DNA from: JALYUM01 sp036688685
GTDB lineage: Bacteria > Pseudomonadota > Gammaproteobacteria > Burkholderiales > Burkholderiaceae_D
Assembly (NCBI RefSeq): GCF_036688685.1
Contig: NZ_JAQQPS010000007.1
Location: forward strand, 1-64,000
Direction: 5' to 3'
Length of the DNA: 64,000 bases
Position numbers and translations under genes: made by a program
The notes under the pieces: generated by a model
Told to the model about the DNA's origin: nothing
Databases searched by the model: none
The model's input: only the letters and a program-made list of their open reading frames with translations
Shown here: positions 25,033-33,028 of the stretch, in pieces
Position numbering within the stretch: the first letter of the stretch is position 1
Layout: every line of letters begins with the position of its first letter

Positions 25033-26319
25033 ATGCGAAAAGCCAGTCTTACTGCCAGTTTTGCCACCGCCAGCGTCGCCGGCGTTGAGCATGCGCCAGC
25101 AGGATTGCCACGCCTTACCATACCACTGTCGCGCCCGCTACGCCATCCGCGCTACCGGCGCCTGTGGTGCGCCAACCTGGTGTCGAACCTGGGCAGCTGG
25201 ACCCAAACATTTGCATCGGCCTGGCTGATCGCCTCGCTGTCACACTCGGCCTCGACCACCACGCTGGTGCAGACCGCCACCTATATTCCCATCTTTCTTT
25301 TCGCACTGCTGGCCGGCGTGGTCGCCGATGGCGTGCACCGTCCCAAATTCCTGTTTTTTTGCAACCTGTTCCAGGCCGCCTGTGCGTGCGTCCTGGCTGC
25401 GCTCGTCATTACCGGGCACGCCAGCATCGGCCCGGTGCTGGCCGTCACCTTTTGCCTCGGGGTGGGCTCGGCCTTCATGTGGCCGGCCTGGCAGGCAGCA
25501 CTGTCCGGGCTGGTGGAGCCGGACGAAGTCGAAGCGGCGGCAACCCTGAACAACCTCAGCTACAACGTCTCGGCCATCCTGGGCCCGGCGCTGGGCGGCA
25601 TCTTGTTCAGCTGGATCGGCGCGGGCGCGCTGTTCCTGGTGAACGCGATTTCCTTCGTGGGCTTGCTGTCCGTGTACTGGGCCTGGTGGCGCGAACAGCC
25701 GGCCCAGAAGGTGGTACCGACCCGCTTCATGGCGCGCCTGCGCGACGGCGTGAACCTGGCGCTCGGCTGCGCCCGCTATCGCTGCATCCTGGTCAATGTC
25801 TGCACCGTGTTTTTCGCGACAATTGCCTTCGCCGGCCTGTTGCCGGTATTCGTGCGCGACGTGCTGCACATGAATTCGGGCGTGTTCGGCACGCTGATGG
25901 GCAGCCTGGGCGCAGGGGCCGTCGCGGCCGCCTTTTGCCTGCCGTCGCTGCGCACCCGGGTCGGCAAAACCCGCTTGCTGGTGGGCGCACTGGTGGTCTA
26001 CGGCATCATGCTGCTGGGTTTGTCGATGCTGCGCTCGCTGGCGCTGCTGATTCCCCTCATCGTCTGCGGCGGCATGGCCTGGTCGACCATTGTCTCCACT
26101 CTCAACGCGGCAGCACAATTGTCATTTCCGGCGCCAGTGCGGGCGCGCACCTTGTCGATCTACCTGTTCGTCATGGCGGGCGGCTACACGGCCGGCAGCA
26201 TATTCTGGGGCAAAATCGCCGATCAGTTCGGCGTCAGCGCCGCGTTTGCCGGCGCCGGCGCCTGCGTTCTGGTGAATGCTGCGATGTTGTTTAAGGGAAA
26301 GCGGGAAAATCCCATCTGA
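25033..26319 (+). CDS. MFS exporter, EntS/MFS_3 type
   Basis: 428 residues from the ATG at 25033 (a GTG 30 bases earlier is possible). Twelve membrane segments in two halves; RRLWCANLVSNLGSWTQTFA is the typical first helix of the MFS_3 (EntS/enterobactin exporter) family, with LAGVVADGVHRPKFL as the loop 2-3 signature, and NNLSYNVSAILGPALGGILF and IADQFGVSAAF in the second half. Substrates of the family include siderophores, drugs and other small molecules; nothing here decides among them. Confidence 0.85.
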   Translation: MRKASLTASFATASVAGVEHAPAGLPRLTIPLSRPLRHPRYRRLWCANLVSNLGSWTQTFASAWLIASLSHSASTTTLVQTATYIPIFLFALLAGVVADGVHRPKFLFFCNLFQAACACVLAALVITGHASIGPVLAVTFCLGVGSAFMWPAWQAALSGLVEPDEVEAAATLNNLSYNVSAILGPALGGILFSWIGAGALFLVNAISFVGLLSVYWAWWREQPAQKVVPTRFMARLRDGVNLALGCARYRCILVNVCTVFFATIAFAGLLPVFVRDVLHMNSGVFGTLMGSLGAGAVAAAFCLPSLRTRVGKTRLLVGALVVYGIMLLGLSMLRSLALLIPLIVCGGMAWSTIVSTLNAAAQLSFPAPVRARTLSIYLFVMAGGYTAGSIFWGKIADQFGVSAAFAGAGACVLVNAAMLFKGKRENPI

Positions 26320-26360
26320 TTCACGCTTTGCTCAGTGCCCATCCGGGGTAAAGTAGCACC

Positions 26361-27323
26361 ATGCCCATCTCCCCGCCTCTTCCGTATCGCATCGACCTTG
26401 CCGCCCGCTCCAGTATTGGCGCCGGTCCCGACGCCCGCGGGGAAAACCAGGATAACTATTTGACCATCGATGCCGACGGCAACGCCTGCTATCTGGTCGG
26501 GCAAGTTGCCTGCCGGCGCCACGTGGCCGGCTGGCCGCGCGGGCACGCGCGCATGGCCGTGCTCGACGGCATGGGTGGCCACGGCCACGGGCGCGAAGCG
26601 GCCGAAGCGGTGGTCGCGGGCCTGTTGTACCTGCCGGCCTGCAGCAGCCTCGCCGTCCTGGAACAGGCGCTCGACGCCATGCATGCCGACCTGCAGCACG
26701 CCTTTGCGCGCGATGCCGGGCGGCGTCCGGGCACCACCCTGACGCTGCTGGAAATTCCGCCAGGCCAGCAGGCCATGCTCTACCACGTCGGCGATTCGCG
26801 CCTGTACGCCGTGGCGGACAGCACCATTACCCCCTTGACGGTCGACCATGTGCCGGCCACGTCGTTCGCCATGGCTGGCACGCTGGGCGAAGACGACTGG
26901 TGGGAGCAAGTACACGGTGAACACCGCCCGCAGATTTCCCAGGCATTCATGCTGGGCAACGCGTTCAGCAATCCGGCAAGGTTGGCCGACGCCTTGTTTC
27001 CACTGACACCCGCCAACTTGCCACCGTGGCTGCGCCTGCTGGCCGACCGCCGCGTCCTCGTCCTGCAGCCGCATGTGGCGTATGTGCTGGCCACCGACGG
27101 TTTCTGGTCGTGTCCGCAGGCGCTGAAATGGATGGCGCGCTGGCCGGCGCTGGCGCGGGGCCGCAGCGACGCCAGGGCGATCGTGGCGGCGCTGTTCGAC
27201 GCACTGGAAAACCATCCGCCCGCCGGCCTGCAGCCGGACAATGCCACGGCAGTGGCGCTGCGCCTGCTGCCGGTTGCCGCAGCGGACGAAACGGCGCTGC
27301 CGGAACGCCTGGGCAGCAACTAA
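26361..27323 (+). CDS. PP2C-type Ser/Thr protein phosphatase
   Basis: 320 residues. PP2C motifs in order: ARGENQDNYL (residues 25-34; Asp/Asn metal region), VLDGMGGHGHGREAAE (67-82, metal-binding DGMGGH), RPGTTLTLL, VGDSRLYAV, the ATDGFW motif, and the closing DNATAVALRLL with the last metal Asp. A longer spacing than usual before VLDGMGG includes a His/Arg-rich insert. No membrane segment. It is the natural antagonist of the two kinases in this locus and is followed 126 bases later by an FHA gene. Confidence 0.9.
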   Translation: MPISPPLPYRIDLAARSSIGAGPDARGENQDNYLTIDADGNACYLVGQVACRRHVAGWPRGHARMAVLDGMGGHGHGREAAEAVVAGLLYLPACSSLAVLEQALDAMHADLQHAFARDAGRRPGTTLTLLEIPPGQQAMLYHVGDSRLYAVADSTITPLTVDHVPATSFAMAGTLGEDDWWEQVHGEHRPQISQAFMLGNAFSNPARLADALFPLTPANLPPWLRLLADRRVLVLQPHVAYVLATDGFWSCPQALKWMARWPALARGRSDARAIVAALFDALENHPPAGLQPDNATAVALRLLPVAAADETALPERLGSN

Positions 27324-27449
27324 CATGCGCAAAAGCAACAATACCAGCGAAACCAGCAAGACAGCGCGCCCGCCACGTGCAAATACAGTTAAGCTGTCTT
27401 TGGCTGCACCGTGCTACCCTGTCCCCTCCCCCGCACTGGCCCGACGTTC

Positions 27450-28970
27450 ATGAACAAGTGTTGCAATCCCGATCATCCGCACTGCACCGTCTGGGTCATG
27501 CCCGGCGCGGACAGTTGCGTGCACGGGCATGCGCAGCCAGCGGCCGCGGCAATGTCAGCGGCGCCAGCGCCAGTCGCGCTGACGCCGACGCTCGACAATC
27601 CTTTTGACATGTTGACGGCGCTGCGCCAGCGCCGCGACGATGCCCCGGCCGGCATCCATCCGCGCCATCCGGTGGCGCGCCGGCCGCATTTGCGCATCAG
27701 CGGTTTCGATCCGCGCGCAGCCGGCGGGCGCCAGTCGATCAAAATCGACCTGCGTGGTCTGGCGCCCAACACGGCGACCCAGATGCACATGACGCTCGCG
27801 TCCGACCTGTTTGCCCACGGCAGCGAGCGCCACACGTTTGCGCACAGCGTCGACGGTGACTGGCGCCCCGCGTTCGTGGAATTTTCTTCGCGCGGCCTGG
27901 AACATGGCCAGTACCGCATCGATGTCGAACTGCGCAGCGAAGAACCGGGCGAGCGTGGCCCGCGCGCAGCGCGCACCTGGGTGTGTACGCTGATGATCCT
28001 GGTGCCGCGCCTGGATGCGTCGCTCACCGATATCCACCAGACCTTCCTGGCCACGCACAAAAACGTGCGCGTGATGGCCGACGACGCCGGCATTGCCCGC
28101 GTCAACGCGCCGGGCGGCGCCAGCATGAATATCGACGTCACCGCACGCAATGCCTCGATCGCGCACCTGAATCTCGATACGCCCAGCGGCAAGGTCGACC
28201 ACAGCATCGGCACCATCGCCTGGGACGAAGACCTGATCGAAATCGCTACGCGCCGCAACGAGCCGCATGCGTTCGCGGCCAGCGCCGCCAGCCTGGTCGA
28301 CGCTGCGCCGGACCACGGTGCGCCGCGCCACGTGCGCCTGTTCGCGCTCGATGAATGCATCCTGGGCCGCTGGGAGAGCGCGGCGCCGAAGGCCGACGTG
28401 CTGCTGGCCCACTACGGTGAGAATGGCCAGGACCAGGCCGGCCTCACGCGCCGCCTGTCGGCCCGCCATGCCGTCATCCGGCGCGGTTCGCGTGGCTATG
28501 AAATCGAAGACGTCTCGCGCTACGGCATCCTGCTCGACGGCGTCTGGCCGGGCAAGCACCAGCCGATTCCGCTGCGCCTGGGCATGCGCATCGAACTGTC
28601 GGCCAGCATCAAGGGCATCGTCGTCATGGAGGTGGGCGCCCTGCTGCCGAACGGCGTCATCCTGCACCGCATCGACCAGGGCGCGGGCGCCGAGTGCCTG
28701 TACCTGATGGATCCGGAACGCCACCCCGGCTTTCCGGTGCCAGATTATCCATGCGCGCCGCGCGCCTGCGCGATGCCGGTGCTGTTCCACCGCGATGGCG
28801 GCTTCTGGCACCTTGACGCCAACACCGGACGCGAAACATCCCTCGGTCCGGCCACGCTGGTCGACCGCCTGACACGCTTCGGGCGCCACGTGCGCTTTGC
28901 GGGCAAGCCCTACCCGGAAGACCAGTCGGTGCGCACAACCGAACGCCGGCGCGCACCAGCACACTCGTAA
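27450..28970 (+). CDS. FHA domain protein with N-terminal Cys/His motif
   Basis: 506 residues from the ATG at 27450. The first 27 residues (CCNPDHPHC ... DSCVHGH) look like a small zinc-binding knuckle. A beta-rich middle (about 70-290, including HLRISGFDPRAAGGRQSIKI) is unrecognised, possibly Ig-like. An FHA domain follows at about 300-395: ILGRWES, RRLSARHAVIRRGSRGYEIE, DVSRYGILLDG and LRLGMRIEL, with the phosphothreonine-binding Arg/Ser/His pattern in place. The C-terminal 110 residues have further beta strands. It should read phosphothreonine marks made by the locus kinases. Confidence 0.85.
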   Translation: MNKCCNPDHPHCTVWVMPGADSCVHGHAQPAAAAMSAAPAPVALTPTLDNPFDMLTALRQRRDDAPAGIHPRHPVARRPHLRISGFDPRAAGGRQSIKIDLRGLAPNTATQMHMTLASDLFAHGSERHTFAHSVDGDWRPAFVEFSSRGLEHGQYRIDVELRSEEPGERGPRAARTWVCTLMILVPRLDASLTDIHQTFLATHKNVRVMADDAGIARVNAPGGASMNIDVTARNASIAHLNLDTPSGKVDHSIGTIAWDEDLIEIATRRNEPHAFAASAASLVDAAPDHGAPRHVRLFALDECILGRWESAAPKADVLLAHYGENGQDQAGLTRRLSARHAVIRRGSRGYEIEDVSRYGILLDGVWPGKHQPIPLRLGMRIELSASIKGIVVMEVGALLPNGVILHRIDQGAGAECLYLMDPERHPGFPVPDYPCAPRACAMPVLFHRDGGFWHLDANTGRETSLGPATLVDRLTRFGRHVRFAGKPYPEDQSVRTTERRRAPAHS

Positions 28971-28984
28971 CACGCGGCGTCGTT

Positions 28985-29080
28985 CTACAGTATCAGGAAC
29001 ATCAGTATCCAGCCCAGCAGCAGCACCCCTTGCAGACCGAACACAAGTGCCGGAATTTCCAGTTCTTTGGGGATCTTCAT
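28985..29080 (-). CDS. 31-residue single-helix membrane microprotein
   Basis: An open frame from an ATG at 29080 to a TAG at 28985 encodes 31 residues: a short charged head (MKIPKELEIP) followed by one hydrophobic helix (GLQGVLLLGWILMFLIL). GGAG lies seven bases before the ATG, at normal spacing. Head, single membrane helix and length fit known small regulatory membrane proteins. It lies antisense between the FHA gene and higB. No homologue is recalled. Confidence 0.5.
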   Translation of the reverse strand: MKIPKELEIPALVFGLQGVLLLGWILMFLIL

Positions 29081-29177
29081 GGCCGCTCCGCTTCTTTGCG
29101 CATACCCGTCTTAGTGTCGCCGCGAGGTGAAAAAGTTCCCGGCACCGTCGCAATGAAGGCAAATAAATCAGCTTGAC

Positions 29178-29187
29178 GTGATATCAC
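29178..29187. promoter_or_regulatory. Palindrome upstream of higB, candidate HigA operator
   Basis: GTGATATCAC is a perfect 10-bp palindrome ending two bases before the AGGAG ribosome site of higB, inside the presumed promoter. HigA-type antitoxins repress their operon through such short palindromes. Confidence 0.45.
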
Positions 29188-29200
29188 CAGGAGATGATAA

Positions 29201-29605
29201 TTGAATCAGCCTGCGAACTGGAAGGTGTCTTTCCATGATGATTTCGATCCCGAGTTCGACGCGTTTGCAGCCGATGTGCAAGATGAGCTGCTGGCCGCCG
29301 CCGCTGCGCTGAAACGGCTGGGGCCTGCAGCAGACCGGCCGCACGTCGGCACGCTGGACAATCCCAGCCATCCGAACATGAAAGAACTGCGTTTCAAGGC
29401 AAACAACGGCGCGGAAATTTGGCGGGCCGCGTTCGCCTTCGATCCGCAGCGGGAGGCGATCATCCTGGTTGCGGCGGACAAACAGGGCGTCGATGAAACG
29501 AAGTTCTACAAGAATTTGTTGAAGAAGGCTAACAAGCGCTTCGACCAACATTTGGCGAGCCTGGCGGCGCAGGTACAAGCCGGCGGCGGCAAGCAAAAAA
29601 AATAG
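29201..29605 (+). CDS. higB: HigB/RelE-type (phage Gp49-like) mRNA interferase toxin
   Basis: 134 residues. Start is a TTG at 29201 with AGGAG eight bases upstream; the nearby ATG at 29194 is in another frame and stops quickly. The Gp49-like RelE fold is clear: LAAAAALKRLGPAADRPHVG, then the hallmark NMKELRFKANNGAEIWRAAF strand block, AFDPQREAIILVAADKQGVD and a final Lys-rich helix FYKNLLKKANKRFDQH. RelE-type toxins cleave mRNA on the ribosome. The antitoxin gene follows by nine bases, the order (toxin first) typical of higBA. Confidence 0.85.
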   Translation: MNQPANWKVSFHDDFDPEFDAFAADVQDELLAAAAALKRLGPAADRPHVGTLDNPSHPNMKELRFKANNGAEIWRAAFAFDPQREAIILVAADKQGVDETKFYKNLLKKANKRFDQHLASLAAQVQAGGGKQKK

Positions 29606-29614
29606 GAGAGTGAC

Positions 29615-30052
29615 ATGGGCAGAAACCTCGACGACATCATCCACAGTTTGCCGGCTGAACGCCAGGCAAAGATTGCCCGCGCGGCCGACCAAAAAGTCGC
29701 GGACATGCTGGCCCATGCCACCACACTCGCCGAATTTCGCAAGGCTGTCGGCAAGACGCAGGCCGAGGTTGCAAGCGAGCTCGGCATCGGGCAGAACGCC
29801 GTCTCACAGATGGAGCAGCGTGCCGACACCTATGTTTCCACGCTGCGACGTTATCTGAAGTCGCTCGGGATGACGCTCGAATTGTCGGTGGTCGACAAGG
29901 ATGGCGATCGGTACGACTTGCCGTATTTCCTTCCCTGGCAGGCAACTGGACTGGAAGTGAATCAACAAGCGGCGTCCTACGCTGCCGAAAAAACATCCAG
30001 CGCGGCCACACCCGCAGTGCGCGCGAATCGGCGCAAGCCCGGCGCAGCATAA
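29615..30052 (+). CDS. higA: HigA-type XRE antitoxin
   Basis: 145 residues with AGGAGAG before the ATG. N-terminal helix region (LDDIIHSLPAERQAKIARAA), then an XRE helix-turn-helix at about 38-90: TLAEFRKAVGKTQAEVASEL, GIGQNAVSQMEQRADTYVST. The C-terminal part (EKTSSAATPAVRANRRKPG) is low complexity. It should bind HigB and repress the operon, probably at the palindrome upstream of higB. Longer than the usual 100-residue HigA because of the tail. Confidence 0.85.
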   Translation: MGRNLDDIIHSLPAERQAKIARAADQKVADMLAHATTLAEFRKAVGKTQAEVASELGIGQNAVSQMEQRADTYVSTLRRYLKSLGMTLELSVVDKDGDRYDLPYFLPWQATGLEVNQQAASYAAEKTSSAATPAVRANRRKPGAA

Positions 30053-30069
30053 AAACACCTCAAACGAGC

Positions 30070-30747
30070 TCAGCCTGCCCGCGAAATCACACGCACCGGC
30101 GACAGGCAATGGTCGCGAAAGCCCATGCGTTTGTACAGGCCGTGCGCCGCCGCGTTGTCGTGCATGACATGCAGGAACGGCGTCTCGCCACGCATCAGCT
30201 GCAGGCGCGCCAGTTTGGCCACCAGCCGCCGCGCCATGCCGCGCCCCGCGTAATCGGGATGCGTGCAGACGCCCGACACCTCGCGCAAGCCATCTGCAGC
30301 GAGGCGTTCGCCGGCCATCGCGATCAGGCGCCCGCCTTCAAAATAGCCGAAGTAGTCGCCCAGTTCGATGGTGCGGATCCCGAAAGGTCCCGGCCTGGTC
30401 AGTTCGGCCAGCGCCAGTGCGGCCTGGGCGTGTTCGGGACCGAGTTTCACGGCGTCCGGCGCCTGGTCGTTGGCGGGAATCGGCGCATCCCACACCATGC
30501 GGTACATGCTCGCTTCGTGGTCGAGGCGCCAGCCGTGCGGCACCGGGCCGCTCCAGCCATCGCAGTAGATTTGCTCGCCCGGTGCGCACAGGTGCGCCAG
30601 CGCGATGAAGTCGGGCGAGGCAGCCTGCTCGAAACCCGCGATGGGCGAAAAACCCGGCGCGTAACGGCGCACTTCGCCGCTCCCGACAGCGTATTCGGCT
30701 TGCGGACCCTTGAGGGAATTCCAGAAAATATTATCGAGCAGGCTCAT
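30070..30747 (-). CDS. GNAT family N-acetyltransferase (FR47-like)
   Basis: 225 residues. The N-terminal 110 residues are an FR47-type lead (EQIYCDGWSGPVPHGWRLDH), followed by a GNAT domain with ELGDYFGYFEGGRLIAMAGE, VSGVCTHPDYAGRGMARRLV (acetyl-CoA loop) and FLHVMHDNAAAHGLYKRMGF. Substrate unknown. It is the last gene of the long minus-strand signalling operon, six bases after the kinase-SUMF1 stop, although its role there is unclear. Confidence 0.85.
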   Translation of the reverse strand: MSLLDNIFWNSLKGPQAEYAVGSGEVRRYAPGFSPIAGFEQAASPDFIALAHLCAPGEQIYCDGWSGPVPHGWRLDHEASMYRMVWDAPIPANDQAPDAVKLGPEHAQAALALAELTRPGPFGIRTIELGDYFGYFEGGRLIAMAGERLAADGLREVSGVCTHPDYAGRGMARRLVAKLARLQLMRGETPFLHVMHDNAAAHGLYKRMGFRDHCLSPVRVISRAG

Positions 30748-30753
30748 GGGGCG

Positions 30754-33021
30754 TTATTGTTGGTTAATTGATATTGACGACTCTAGCATGCGCTCCGAAT
30801 GCATCAACTCGCGTACGACACGAAATCCGACGATATCGTTCGCCATTGTGGCGGAAAAGCCATTTCGTAATGCAGAGCGCAGATAGCGCGGGTGATACAG
30901 CCAGCAGCCGCCACGCAAAATATGGCGGCTCTGGTCGCCGCCGTTGCGCCAGGCACTGCCGTCCGTCGGCGCGCCGTCGTAGGTATCGTGCACCACATCC
31001 TGGACCCATTCCCAGACGTTGCCGTGCATGTCGAGCAGGCCCCACGGGTTCGGTGCGAACGCCCCCACCGGCGTGGTGCCGCGCCTGAACACGCCGGTGG
31101 CGCCGCCATTGTACGAAAAGCTGGCATCGTAATTGGCCTGGCCGGCATGGATCGTGTCACCGGTGGAAAACGCCGTGCGCGTGCCGGCGCGGCAGGCGTA
31201 TTCCCATTCCGCCTCGGTGGGCAGGCGGTAGCGCTGGCCGGTCTGCTTGCACAACCAGACCAGGTATAGCTGGACGTCATTCCACGACACGCCAACCACG
31301 GGGTGCGTATCGGTTTGCGTGAAGCCGGGTGCTTCCCAGTCGACGTCGCCGTGGTGGCGCCAGCCGGTGGCGCTGGCAAAGCGGCGCCACTCGCCTACCG
31401 TGACGGGCGTGCGGCCCATGGCCAGCGGCCGCTCGATGCCGACCCAGTGCTGCGGCGTTTCGCGCGCGAGCCAGATGCGCTGCGCGCCGGCCGCCAAGGC
31501 GATCGCGCGCTCGTGCTCGGGCGAACCCATGTGGAAACGCCCGGTCGCGATCAGCACCAGTTCCGGGGCAGCTGCGCCATCGGCGAATGTGTCGCGCAAG
31601 ATGCCTTGCGGGTCCGCCACCGGGCTGTCAGGCGACGGCAGCAGCTGCGCCAGCTCGGCCTGGTTGCGCGCGGCCGCCTCGGCGCGCGCGCGCTGTTGTT
31701 CGGACAGGTAGGCGGCGGCCGCTTTGGCCTGGTTGGCCTTGCGCTGGGCTTCGTCCTGCTCGGCTTGCGCCTTGGCCGCATCCAGCGCGCGCCGTTCGCG
31801 CAGCTGCTCGCGCAGGATCACCCGGCGTGCGCGCCTGGCCGTCTCGGCCTCGCGCTGGGCGATCTGCTCCTGCTCCTTGCGCTGGCGTACCACCAGCGCC
31901 CGCGCCAGCACGGCCTGCTCTTCCGCCTTTCTACGGGCCACCTGTTGGGCCGCCTGTTTTTCGGCACGGACCTGGGCCGCCACCTGGCGCGCGACCAGGT
32001 CGTCGGCCGATGGTGGACGCGGACCACGCAGGCGCGCCAGCAATTGCGTCACGCTGGGCTGGCGCAGCTTGGGATCGAAGGCAAAGCCCTCCTGCAGCGC
32101 GCCCCACTGGGCCGGGGTAAGCGAGCCCGGCGACTGGTCCGGCAAATGCGCCAGTTCGGCGCGGCCGGTGAGCATCTGGTAAATCATGACGGCCACCGCA
32201 TACACGTCCAGCGTGCGCACCGGCACCATGGCGGCGTTATTTGATTCCGGCGCGCGGTACACCAAGGTACCCGAATCGGCCGGCGCCTCGCGGCTGGCCA
32301 ACTGCTCCGGCTCGGCGCCACGCGAGCGCGCCGCGATGCCGAAGTCGAGCAGCTTGACGTCACCGCCCTTCGTGACGAACACATTGGCCGGTTTGATGTC
32401 GCGGTGGACCAGGTGCTGCTTTTCCCACGCATAATCGAGCGCCACGCCGACCGGCTCCAGCAGGTTCAACACGCGTTCGAGCGGCAGCGCGCCGGCATGC
32501 GACATCAGGCCGGCCAGGTCTTCGCCGTCGAGGTATTCCATGATGATGAAATAACTCATCGTCGCCGGATCCTGGGCCCAGTCGTAGACACGCACGATGT
32601 GTTCGTGCGCCAGCGCGCGCGCGCGCGTGGCTTCTTCGACCAGCAAGCGGGCGAAGTGCGGGCTGTGGGTCAGCTGGGGCGGGATGATCTTCAATGCCAC
32701 CACGGCGCTGTGACCGAGTTCGGCGTGGGTGGCCAGGTCAAGGGCCTGCCACACCTGGCCCATGCCGCCCAGCGCCACCATGCGCTCGAGCCGGTAGCGG
32801 CGGTTTGCGGGCCCCACTTCCTGGCCGGTCATCAGGCCGATCTCGGTGCCCGACCCTGGCGCGCTGCCAGGCCCCGACCCCGCCGCGCCGGGCGTCCGGC
32901 CCGGCGGTGCGTACTCCGCATCGAGAATGGCGTTCTTGCGGCGCTCGAACTCGTCCCTGCTGAGCAGGCCGTCGTCGTGCAGCGCGCGCAGTTCGCGGAT
33001 CTTGTCGATGGCGGTGTGCAT
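30754..33021 (-). CDS. SHOCT - Ser/Thr kinase - coiled coil - SUMF1/FGE-like fusion
   Basis: 755 residues from the ATG at 33021. Domains: SHOCT-like helix pair (residues 3-35, IRELRALHDDGLLSRDEFER), Gly/Pro linker, kinase (75-340; VALGGMGQVWQA, Lys111, HRD 206-208, DFG 226-228, YRAPES), an Arg/Gln/Ala-rich coiled coil (about 360-465), and a C-terminal formylglycine-generating-enzyme/EgtB-PvdO type domain (about 485-745) with MGSPEHERA, PVVGVSWNDVQLYLVW, RLPTEAEWEYACRAGT, LLDMHGNVWEWVQD and RGGCWLYHP. Kinase plus SUMF1 fusions are known signalling proteins. The kinase looks fully active. It starts seven bases after the SPFH stop. Confidence 0.88.
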   Translation of the reverse strand: MHTAIDKIRELRALHDDGLLSRDEFERRKNAILDAEYAPPGRTPGAAGSGPGSAPGSGTEIGLMTGQEVGPANRRYRLERMVALGGMGQVWQALDLATHAELGHSAVVALKIIPPQLTHSPHFARLLVEEATRARALAHEHIVRVYDWAQDPATMSYFIIMEYLDGEDLAGLMSHAGALPLERVLNLLEPVGVALDYAWEKQHLVHRDIKPANVFVTKGGDVKLLDFGIAARSRGAEPEQLASREAPADSGTLVYRAPESNNAAMVPVRTLDVYAVAVMIYQMLTGRAELAHLPDQSPGSLTPAQWGALQEGFAFDPKLRQPSVTQLLARLRGPRPPSADDLVARQVAAQVRAEKQAAQQVARRKAEEQAVLARALVVRQRKEQEQIAQREAETARRARRVILREQLRERRALDAAKAQAEQDEAQRKANQAKAAAAYLSEQQRARAEAAARNQAELAQLLPSPDSPVADPQGILRDTFADGAAAPELVLIATGRFHMGSPEHERAIALAAGAQRIWLARETPQHWVGIERPLAMGRTPVTVGEWRRFASATGWRHHGDVDWEAPGFTQTDTHPVVGVSWNDVQLYLVWLCKQTGQRYRLPTEAEWEYACRAGTRTAFSTGDTIHAGQANYDASFSYNGGATGVFRRGTTPVGAFAPNPWGLLDMHGNVWEWVQDVVHDTYDGAPTDGSAWRNGGDQSRHILRGGCWLYHPRYLRSALRNGFSATMANDIVGFRVVRELMHSERMLESSISINQQ

Positions 33022-33028
33022 CAAGAGG

